DNA from: Thermoflexales bacterium
Lineage (GTDB): Bacteria > Chloroflexota > Anaerolineae > Fen-1058
DNA: 5,063 nt
Direction: 5' to 3'
Assembly (NCBI GenBank): GCA_030834835.1
Contig: JAUQXD010001376.1
Span: 1-5,063 of the forward strand
Position 1 is the stretch's first letter; every line of letters starts with the position of its first letter. Both the position numbers and the translations under genes were made by a program. Positions 1 through 4,966 of this stretch are shown here, in pieces. The notes under the pieces were generated by a model. It saw nothing but the letters and a program-made list of their open reading frames with translations, was not told the origin of the DNA and did no database searches.

Positions 1-201
1 CGTCATCACCTGGGTCAACACCATCGCCAGCCGATCGTTGAGCTGTTCGTGATCGCTGACGAAGTATCGATAGAAGCGCAGAAAAACTTTGGGGATAGAC
101 GCAAAGCCACCATCGAGCACGTGGTGTCCATAGTAGGGCTCGATGGACAGATTGGCGTCCACCACGGTCGGCGGTGATCCGGATCGGCGGGTTTGACTCA
201 T
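1..201 (-). CDS. Probable replication-initiator / DnaD-like helix-turn-helix protein, N-terminal 67 residues only
   Basis: The gene starts at ATG 201-199 and runs off the window, giving 67 residues with no stop. After a short basic N-terminus (MSQTRRSGSPP) comes a segment containing GGFASIPKVFLRFYRYF, then a helix rich in hydrophobic residues ending LAMVLTQVMT. This 'x-IPK-hydrophobic-xY ... L-hydrophobic helix' layout resembles the first domain of DnaD-like and plasmid replication-initiator proteins, in which a winged helix starts with an Ile-Pro strand. That match is from family memory and the fragment is too short to prove it. An AGAGG-type Shine-Dalgarno sits at 213-217, 11 nt before the ATG, which is rather long spacing. 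The in-frame TTG at 210 would be only 2 nt from it. The gene is separated from the partition-like genes upstream by 71 bp containing a strong inverted repeat, so it may be the first gene of its own unit or be regulated separately. Confidence 0.5.
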   Translation of the reverse strand, partial: MSQTRRSGSPPTVVDANLSIEPYYGHHVLDGGFASIPKVFLRFYRYFVSDHEQLNDRLAMVLTQVMT

Positions 202-223
202 CGTCTTCAATTCCTCTCCCTGG

Positions 224-270
224 ATTACTCCCAAGCAATAACCCGGTAAGCGTTATTGCTTGGGAATAAT
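224..270 (-). repeat. 19-bp inverted repeat between the ParR-like gene and the replication-like gene
   Basis: Arms at 224-242 (ATTACTCCCAAGCAATAAC) and 252-270 (GTTATTGCTTGGGAATAAT) are complementary at 18 of 19 positions around a 9-nt centre (243-251). The one mismatch (228 versus 266) becomes a G-U pair in RNA made from the minus strand, so the transcript could fold into an unbroken 19-bp hairpin. The repeat begins 2 nt after the stop codon of the upstream gene and ends just before the Shine-Dalgarno of the next one. No T-tract follows the hairpin in the direction of transcription, so it is not a standard intrinsic terminator. An operator, a partition site or an RNA processing/attenuation hairpin are the alternatives. 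Confidence 0.8.
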
Positions 271-272
271 GC

Positions 273-527
273 TCAACTCACAAAATCGCCAAAGTTGTCA
301 TCGTCATCGTCGGCGGTCGCCGCGACAGGCAGGGCCAGCGGCCCACCCAGCGCGAGTTCGCCACCGTTCAGCGCGGCCCGGATCGCGCGTTTGATCGCGG
401 TGGCATACTGGCCGGGCTGGTACTGAGCAAAATAGGCCAGCAATTCCGGTTCAAACGCGTAGATGCGCACCTCGGTGTTGAACACGAGGACCGGTCGCTC
501 GTCGGGTGGCTTCAGGGGGCGGGCCAT
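273..527 (-). CDS. Small ParR-like partition/adaptor candidate (84 aa) with acidic C-terminus
   Basis: This gene directly follows the actin-like gene, the usual place of the DNA-binding adaptor ParR in parM-parR operons. The protein has a basic, Pro-rich start (MARPLKPPDERP), a possible beta-strand (VLVFNTEVRIYAF) and two predicted helices (ELLAYFAQY, then YATAIKRAIRAALNG). Strand followed by two helices is compatible with a ribbon-helix-helix fold, as in many ParR proteins. The tail is strongly acidic (DDDDDNFGDFVS). ATG 527 is preferred because AGGTG at 534-538 lies 6 nt upstream. The alternative GTG at 536 adds only three residues and would overlap that Shine-Dalgarno. The upstream stop codon TAG (537-539) shares bases with the Shine-Dalgarno, so translation is probably coupled to the actin-like gene. 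The role is inferred from position and size; no family was firmly recognised. Confidence 0.7.
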   Translation of the reverse strand: MARPLKPPDERPVLVFNTEVRIYAFEPELLAYFAQYQPGQYATAIKRAIRAALNGGELALGGPLALPVAATADDDDDNFGDFVS

Positions 528-533
528 GATCAG

Positions 534-538
534 CACCT
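534..538 (-). promoter_or_regulatory. Shine-Dalgarno AGGTG deciding the start at 527
   Basis: On the minus strand AGGTG is followed by six bases and ATG (527-525). It overlaps the stop codon of the actin-like gene, which favours ATG 527 over GTG 536 and suggests translational coupling. Confidence 0.6.
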
Positions 539-1205
539 ATCGCTGCTGATGCAGCGCGAGTTTGTAGCAGCCACGCGCGATGCTGAGGATCGGGTCATCG
601 GGAATGACCAACTTATCCTTGAACTTCGCCAGCAGCGCGTCGCGGATCAGATACGCCCCGCCGCCCACCACGACCACCGCCGCGAACCGGCGTTGCATCG
701 GTTTGTCCCAGTGCTTCTCGATCTGCCCCATCACCTCGCGTGCCCAGCGCGGCAGCGCCGCCGCCGTGTCGAGTTTGCCCGCGCGCAGCCGGGTGTCGAG
801 TTCGCCCAGCGAATAGGCGCCATCCGAATTCAGCAATTCCAGCAAATAGTGGACGCCCTTCGCTTCGCCGGCCACATGCTTCTCGATCAGGCGGCCTTCA
901 TCGACGACCATCATCTCGATGGTGTTGAAGCCCAGACTCAAGATGCCAAAGGCTTTGGACTTGCGGAGGACCTTCTTGTCGGGCGGCATGTCGCCCTGCG
1001 CGTTCAGCAGGAAGTCAAACATCGCGCCCGCCGGCTGCGAGGTGAGCAGCACGTCGTCGATCGTCACCTGGTATTTCTTGTCCTTGCCGCCTTCGGGATC
1101 GGCCACCCACCAGGTGTGCGCGCCTTGCAGCAGGGCTTTCGTCTGAGCCTTGACCTGCTCGCCGCCCTCGCCCTGCGCGAGCGCAATGGGCAGCGCCACG
1201 ATCAC
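537..1205 (-). CDS. ParM/Alp-type actin-like protein, N-terminally truncated (222 aa), possibly decayed
   Basis: ParM-type actins polymerise with ATP and push plasmid copies apart through a ParR adaptor. The visible part begins with VIVALPIAL, which in this family lies roughly 90-100 residues into the protein. It continues with QPAGA (57-61), a phosphate-2-like segment GILSLGFNT (87-95) and an adenosine-type glycine motif VVVVGGGA (177-184). The N-terminal subdomain IA with its DxG nucleotide-binding loop is absent, and the upstream DNA is occupied by the coiled-coil gene, so it cannot lie there. The family usually has Asp in phosphate-2 (DIG-F-N-T); here the codon at 936-938 is AGT, Ser90. 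GTG 1205 is the only usual start codon between the in-frame stop at 1284-1286 and the conserved region, and it lacks a Shine-Dalgarno. A good Shine-Dalgarno and ATG occur at 1266, but in another frame. The conserved sequence downstream is otherwise intact. It is either a pseudogene remnant, a frameshifted gene, or a non-catalytic derivative. Confidence 0.75.
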   Translation of the reverse strand: MIVALPIALAQGEGGEQVKAQTKALLQGAHTWWVADPEGGKDKKYQVTIDDVLLTSQPAGAMFDFLLNAQGDMPPDKKVLRKSKAFGILSLGFNTIEMMVVDEGRLIEKHVAGEAKGVHYLLELLNSDGAYSLGELDTRLRAGKLDTAAALPRWAREVMGQIEKHWDKPMQRRFAAVVVVGGGAYLIRDALLAKFKDKLVIPDDPILSIARGCYKLALHQQR

Positions 1206-1255
1206 GTTGGTTCGCGTGGACCGTGATCGCCGTGGATTGATGAACCACCAGCGCG

Positions 1256-2203
1256 TTAGCGGCCATCGATCGACCTCAACACATCAGCGAGTGCCGCCGG
1301 ATCATCAATGTGCTCAATAATCGCGAACCGTGATCCAATGTCGCCGGTGGTGGCATCTACCACCGAGTTGGCCGCCGTTGAAGGGGCGACTGACAGCGAG
1401 GTAATCGATGGCGGCGCGGGTGTGGGATTGAGCGCGCGCGAGCGCCACAGACCGCGAAAGAACTTGCCGATCAACAGTACGCTCAGCACACCGCTGATGA
1501 CCATCACGATCGTGAGCACCAGCGAGCCGATCACATTTGTGCGCTGCGTGGTTGCGGCCTGATCGGCGTCAGCGCGGCTTTTTAGATCGAGCGCACTCTT
1601 CGTCGCCTGAACGCTGATCGCGACCGAGGTGGCAATCGCTTCATTGTCACGGCGTTTGGCTTCATTAGCCGCGTGAGTTGCATCGAGCGCAGCCTGTGTA
1701 GCGTTGGCTTGCAAGACCGCCGCAGTTTGGGTGGATCTGACTTCCAGCGCGCTGCGCGTTTGCTGCGCCGCCAACTCCAGTGCCGTTCGCGTCTGCTGAA
1801 CAATGGCCGTGGCTTGCAAGGCCGCTGCATCGGCCGTGGCCTGAGCCGCCGCGATCTGCGCCTGCTGTTGCTGCGCGCTGGCCGTGGCCTGTTGCGCTTG
1901 AGCATAGGCTTGCGCTTGCAACGCGGCTGCTTGAGCCTGAGCGGCCGCGGCGGCTTGTTGAGCCTGCGCGGCACTCTGCTGTTGTGAATAGGCGCTCTGT
2001 GTGGCCAGCGCATTGAGCGTGGCCTGCGCGCCGTAGGCATCGATCAACGACAGCGTGGCAGCCTGACCCTGCGCGCTGTGCAGTGTTGCCGGCTGAAAGA
2101 TCAACAGGCCGGTGAGCATGACGAGGCTGGTCACGAGCAGGGCGGTTCGTCGCTTCGTCGGGTGGTTCGTCGGGTTCGTCGGACGGTTCGTCGGGTTCGT
2201 CAT
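1256..2203 (-). CDS. Ala/Gln-rich coiled-coil membrane protein (315 aa) with two membrane segments
   Basis: No named family was recognised. Residues 1-19 are a Thr-Asn-Pro repeat ending in KRR, encoded by the GACGAA repeat array. Residues 20-37 form a hydrophobic segment that is either a signal anchor or a signal peptide (a cut after G46 or A48 is possible). Residues 50-218 are a long, low-complexity helical region rich in Ala and Gln with regular TQ/TA steps, predicted as coiled coil. Residues 223-246 form a clear transmembrane helix followed by positive charges (KFFRGLWRSR), so the last 69 residues should be cytoplasmic. The tail is Pro/Ser/Thr-rich and then ends in a short helical segment (DDPAALADVLRSID). 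The start is supported by AAGGTG at 2211-2216 with 7-nt spacing and by an ATGA overlap with the ATPase stop. Its plan (outside coil, membrane helix, inside tail) parallels the lipoprotein at 3551-4510, suggesting two partners of one membrane complex. Confidence 0.85.
   Translation of the reverse strand: MTNPTNRPTNPTNHPTKRRTALLVTSLVMLTGLLIFQPATLHSAQGQAATLSLIDAYGAQATLNALATQSAYSQQQSAAQAQQAAAAAQAQAAALQAQAYAQAQQATASAQQQQAQIAAAQATADAAALQATAIVQQTRTALELAAQQTRSALEVRSTQTAAVLQANATQAALDATHAANEAKRRDNEAIATSVAISVQATKSALDLKSRADADQAATTQRTNVIGSLVLTIVMVISGVLSVLLIGKFFRGLWRSRALNPTPAPPSITSLSVAPSTAANSVVDATTGDIGSRFAIIEHIDDPAALADVLRSIDGR
1274..1277 (-). promoter_or_regulatory. Shine-Dalgarno GAGG before an orphan ATG at 1266
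   Basis: GAGG sits 7 nt before ATG 1266-1264, inside the last codons of the coiled-coil gene, and the ATG overlaps that gene's TAA (1256-1258) by 11 nt. This is the spacing expected for a coupled gene start. The frame it opens reads 20 residues (MAANALVVHQSTAITVHANQ) before passing the point where the actin-like frame begins at 1205, and it matches the actin frame only after a one-base shift. It probably marks the original start of the actin-like gene. Confidence 0.5.
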
Positions 2204-2233
2204 CCAGTTTCACCTTGGTTCGTCGGTTCGTCG
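2146..2233. repeat. Array of eight TTCGTC(G/A) direct repeats, helically phased
   Basis: Copies on the + strand begin at 2146, 2154, 2166, 2175, 2187, 2196, 2219 and 2227. All read TTCGTCG except the one at 2196, which reads TTCGTCA; the minus-strand unit is (C/T)GACGAA. They form pairs 8-9 bp apart. Matching members of neighbouring pairs are 20-21, 21 and 31-32 bp apart, close to two, two and three helical turns. The array spans the junction of the ATPase gene and the coiled-coil gene and is read in two different frames (SDEPTNQ and TNPTNRPTNPTNHPTK). This argues that the DNA pattern, not only a peptide repeat, is conserved. Iterons or a parC-like centromere are the natural candidates. Confidence 0.75.
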
Positions 2234-3573
2234 CTTGCCCCCATTTCAGCCGGTATTTCAAGGTACTGACGAACCGACGAAGCCAACACCCAGGCATTGC
2301 CCTGCTGCGGATCACACTCGATCCAGCCCTGCCGCGCCCACTGCGCCTGTTGGCGTCGCGCCTCTTTCTGGCCCAGCCCGCTCGTGCGCAGCCAGGCCTC
2401 CGTGAGCTTGCCCTCGTTCTCGGCCAGGCAGCGCGTAGCGAGGTCACGAACCTGGTCGGGCACGAGGGGCCGATTGGGCCGCGGTGTGACTCTTGACTGA
2501 GCGGGTGCTGCCTGTTGTCCGCGAGCCAGATCGATCAGGCGCTGCTTGTCGAAGTAGTAGGCTTGCAGCGTGCCGTGCTCAGTGAGCGCCCGTCCCGGCT
2601 GCTGGATCAATTCCGCGCCTGAGCGGCCGATCACAATGCGACTGATCTCCTTGCGCGCCACGCGGAAACACAGCCGCGTCGTGATCTGATCGCGCATCGG
2701 GCCGACCAGATCGGCGCTGATCGACTGGCCGCTGAAGATCAGATTGATCCCGAACTTGCGCGCCTCGGTCACGTTCTGAAAAGCCAGGTGCGCGAGGTCG
2801 CCGTTCTTCCCGCCGTCCTGATCGCAGGCGGATGAGAATTCATCGAACAAGGCGATGACGCGCGGCAGGCGCTGCGCGGGTTCAACGTGCGCGTTGAATT
2901 CAGCGAGATCGTCGGGATACAGACCCTGCGCGTGCAAGGCTTGAAACGCGGCCTTGCGCTGCTCGATCACGTCGCGGATCAGGTGCATGTGATCGATGAA
3001 CTCTGTGACGGTGTGTGCCACAGGCGCGAGCAAGTTGCGGTGGCCAGCCAGCATCGGGAAGGTGTTATCGTGCAGATCGGCCAGCACGAGATGCAGATCA
3101 TCCCGAAGTGCCGCAGATACGAGCGCGCGCAGTTCGGAAGATTTGCCGCTGCCCGTCATGCCGACGATCAGGCCATGCCCGAATTGCGACCACGGGATCG
3201 TGATCTCTTGATTGGAATCATCACGCCCCAGTCGCACGTAACCGGGTAGATGCTCAGGCGAGTCAAGCCGCGTCGGCAACACTTCACGCACATCCTCAAT
3301 CACGGTGACCAGCCGGAAACCGGTATGGTTGGAGTAGGTCACGGGTTGACCTTTCAGCGTCGTGCTCAACTGATGTAGAAAGCCGGCCTGTTGGTAGGCT
3401 TCGAGTTTGCCGCCGACGGCGTCGGGAAAGATCGCGAACGAGAAGGTGCGACCGTGCCGCTGCGCCAGCTGCACTTCGCGGATGGCCGGCAGCGGCAGTC
3501 GCCGGTCGCGACAGGTCGCCGCCAGCGCGGTCATGAACTGATGGGTTTGCTCAATGTGGTGCGGCGTAATCAT
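2200..3573 (-). CDS. FtsK/HerA-type DNA-translocase ATPase (457 aa), soluble, with C-terminal winged-helix-like domain
   Basis: ATPases of this superfamily form hexameric rings that pump double-stranded DNA, as in FtsK, SpoIIIE, the conjugation protein TraB and T4SS-type motors. Residues 1-110 form an N-terminal domain without recognised motifs and without a membrane segment. Walker A is GMTGSGKS at 138-145. Walker B is VIALFDE at 239-245, preceded by hydrophobic residues and followed by FSSA. A sensor-like strand LIFSGQS is at 278-284, and a QPGRAL stretch typical of FtsK-like domains is at 325-330. A linker rich in Gln, Pro and Arg (352-370) leads to a winged-helix-like region (about 385-432, including GLGQKEARRQQAQWARQGWIE), possibly for DNA recognition. 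GGAGGG at 3578-3583 lies 4 nt before ATG 3573, a strong start. The gene overlaps the lipoprotein gene by 23 nt and shares ATGA with the next gene. With membrane neighbours on both sides, a role in DNA transfer or segregation at the membrane is likely; chromosomal FtsK is excluded by size and context. Confidence 0.9.
   Translation of the reverse strand: MITPHHIEQTHQFMTALAATCRDRRLPLPAIREVQLAQRHGRTFSFAIFPDAVGGKLEAYQQAGFLHQLSTTLKGQPVTYSNHTGFRLVTVIEDVREVLPTRLDSPEHLPGYVRLGRDDSNQEITIPWSQFGHGLIVGMTGSGKSSELRALVSAALRDDLHLVLADLHDNTFPMLAGHRNLLAPVAHTVTEFIDHMHLIRDVIEQRKAAFQALHAQGLYPDDLAEFNAHVEPAQRLPRVIALFDEFSSACDQDGGKNGDLAHLAFQNVTEARKFGINLIFSGQSISADLVGPMRDQITTRLCFRVARKEISRIVIGRSGAELIQQPGRALTEHGTLQAYYFDKQRLIDLARGQQAAPAQSRVTPRPNRPLVPDQVRDLATRCLAENEGKLTEAWLRTSGLGQKEARRQQAQWARQGWIECDPQQGNAWVLASSVRQYLEIPAEMGASDEPTNQGETG
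2211..2216 (-). promoter_or_regulatory. Shine-Dalgarno AAGGTG for the coiled-coil gene
   Basis: AAGGTG lies 7 nt before ATG 2203, inside the end of the ATPase gene. It supports this start, which places the repeat-encoded Thr-Asn-Pro stretch inside the protein. Confidence 0.6.
2219..2281. repeat. 15-bp inverted repeat at the end of the ATPase gene
   Basis: TTCGTCGGTTCGTCG at 2219-2233 is matched at 14 of 15 positions by the complement of TGACGAACCGACGAA at 2267-2281, with 33 nt between the arms. The left arm is the last pair of the direct array; the right arm is a further pair in opposite orientation, encoding SSVRQ in the ATPase. Confidence 0.65.
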
Positions 3574-4510
3574 GTTGCCCTCCGTGGGGTGCGCCGATCA
3601 ATCGCGTCTCGACTTCGTCCAGCCAGCCCGCCATCGGCTGCCCAGACGGACTGGACGTGACGATGCTGTACGGATAGGACGCGGTCAGCGGTGCTGATAA
3701 CTGTGACACTTGTTCCGGTTCATCGCTTTCCAATAGGGGCCAGATGCCCGACAGTCCCACGCCGTCGATCACGGCGCTGCGTTTCGAGTGCTCCACGATC
3801 GCGAGCAGTTTTTGTTGATCGGGCACGTTGAGTTGCGGCAGCCATTCCCGCAGAAAATCCAGCGTCGGGTCGATGTGCTTGACGTCGATCGCGCCGTGCT
3901 TGCCCGGAACGGCCAGCACCGCACGGCTGTTTTGCGGGCCGTAGAAGCGCAGCGAGGCTTTGATCAACGCGGCGTGCGCGATGGCTTTGCCGCTGCGGTT
4001 GAGATACCAGACGACCGAAGCCATGGTGATCAGAATGGCGAGCAGGGCCGTGCCGATCAACAACCAGGCGCGCACGCCGGCGGCATCCGCTCCGACCGTG
4101 GCCGCGCGGACGCGGGCTTCACCTTCGAGCGCTGTTTGCGTCGTGACGATTTTGAACTGCGCAGCCTGTAGTGTCGCCGTCAGACTCAGCGAGTTCTTGA
4201 GCGCGTCGATTTCCATGGCGCTGCGTGTGGCGTCAGCAGAGACGACCTCCGCAGTGGCGCGGGTGTTGATCGCGCCCTGCGTGGCTTGCGCATGGAGTGC
4301 GACCGCATCACGTGTGGCCTGCATGAAGGCTTCACGTTCACGCGCCGCTGCGTTGGAGTTCGCGGCCACGATCGTCGCGTCGGCGACCGCCTGATCCGCG
4401 CGGCAGTCGGGCAGATTCGGATCAGCCGTGCAGCGATCGACCGTTGGCGCGCAGGCGCTCAAGCTGATCAGCGTGAGGGTGATCGTGAGATTCTGACAGT
4501 GGCTGTTCAT
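3551..4510 (-). CDS. Lipoprotein with external coiled coil, transmembrane helix and cytoplasmic domain (319 aa)
   Basis: The N-terminus is a lipoprotein signal: a short polar start, hydrophobic ITLTLIS, and lipobox LSAC with Cys20 as the modified residue. Two more cysteines (27, 36) could form a disulfide outside. Residues 40-145 are Ala/Thr-rich with charged heptad-like spacing, predicted as coiled coil. Residues 148-170 are a transmembrane helix ending in NRSGK, so residues 171-319 should be cytoplasmic. That part contains a compact-looking region (ALIKASLRFYGPQNSRAVLAVPG, then DFLREWLPQLNVPDQQKLLAIVEHSKRSAVIDG) and an acidic/Pro-rich end. The coil would thus be tied to the membrane at both ends. 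The start is fixed by the lipobox although the Shine-Dalgarno is weak (GGGG at 4520-4523, 9 nt away). Only 3 nt separate it from the upstream stop, so coupling is likely. No named family was recognised. The cytoplasmic domain is a candidate contact for the ATPase encoded next. Confidence 0.85.
   Translation of the reverse strand: MNSHCQNLTITLTLISLSACAPTVDRCTADPNLPDCRADQAVADATIVAANSNAAAREREAFMQATRDAVALHAQATQGAINTRATAEVVSADATRSAMEIDALKNSLSLTATLQAAQFKIVTTQTALEGEARVRAATVGADAAGVRAWLLIGTALLAILITMASVVWYLNRSGKAIAHAALIKASLRFYGPQNSRAVLAVPGKHGAIDVKHIDPTLDFLREWLPQLNVPDQQKLLAIVEHSKRSAVIDGVGLSGIWPLLESDEPEQVSQLSAPLTASYPYSIVTSSPSGQPMAGWLDEVETRLIGAPHGGQHDYAAPH
3578..3583 (-). promoter_or_regulatory. Strong Shine-Dalgarno GGAGGG for the ATPase gene
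   Basis: GGAGGG followed by CAAC and ATG 3573. It lies within the last codons of the lipoprotein gene and allows independent re-initiation despite the 23-nt gene overlap. Confidence 0.7.
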
Positions 4511-4513
4511 GGC

Positions 4514-4966
4514 CTAAAACCCCATGCTTTTCGGTAGTCGCTTCGATCGCGTGCGACGGACCGAAGATAGCGCGTCGATACTCGCTACCGGCAGTTGTGG
4601 TCGAGTGGGCTGATCGATCACGTGCGGCCACGGCATCGGCTTTGGATCGAGCCGTAAGCCCTGCACGGCAGTGCGTGTTAGATCAAGCAACACAGGTTGT
4701 CGGGCTATCAGGACTAAGACTGCGATCACCAGCAAGCCCGCGACTGCAAGCAGTCCTGTCAATGCTTGCAGACCGCCGACGATGACCGAACTGCCGCCCA
4801 TTACGATCGCAACGATCAGCGCGATCACGATCAATCTTGAGCGCACAATCGAGCGTGCCAGCAGCGTGACCAGGATCAACGCGGCCAGGATGATCAAGGC
4901 CAGCAACGGCAGCGCACTGGTCAGATCAAGGGACGGTAGATCAACGGGCAATCTGAAATCGATCAT
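4514..4966 (-). CDS. Small three-helix membrane protein with basic cytoplasmic tail (150 aa)
   Basis: No family was recognised. The N-terminus is acidic and without a cleavable signal (D3, D9, D14). Three hydrophobic helices follow at about 18-37, 44-66 and 69-88. The first loop carries R38, R42 and R44 and the stretch after helix 3 begins with R89, so by the positive-inside rule the N-terminus is outside and the last 60 residues are in the cytoplasm. The tail is Pro- and Arg-rich (for example VRRTRSKRLPK near the end). The start at ATG 4966 has GAGGAG at 4974-4979 with 7-nt spacing. The next gene begins 3 nt after its stop. Since the ATPase two genes on has no membrane domain of its own, this protein might supply a membrane platform comparable to the N-terminal helices of FtsK; that is inference from order only. 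Confidence 0.8.
   Translation of the reverse strand: MIDFRLPVDLPSLDLTSALPLLALIILAALILVTLLARSIVRSRLIVIALIVAIVMGGSSVIVGGLQALTGLLAVAGLLVIAVLVLIARQPVLLDLTRTAVQGLRLDPKPMPWPHVIDQPTRPQLPVASIDALSSVRRTRSKRLPKSMGF

Noticed and set aside
224..270. Intrinsic terminator
   Set aside because: The hairpin is strong but no run of T follows on either strand, so it was kept as an inverted repeat of unknown role.
549..1226. 225-aa open frame on the plus strand
   Set aside because: It lies antisense to the actin-like gene, is rich in Arg/His/Gln as expected for a shadow of a GC-rich gene, has no ribosome site and shows no recognisable motif.
2146..2233. CRISPR array
   Set aside because: Units are only 7-10 bp, the gaps are 1-16 bp, and the region is coding; there are no spacer-sized unique segments.
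1665..2447. 260-aa minus-strand frame overlapping the coiled-coil and ATPase genes
   Set aside because: It crosses two well-supported genes in another frame, and its Arg/Ser/Gly-rich composition is typical of a shadow.
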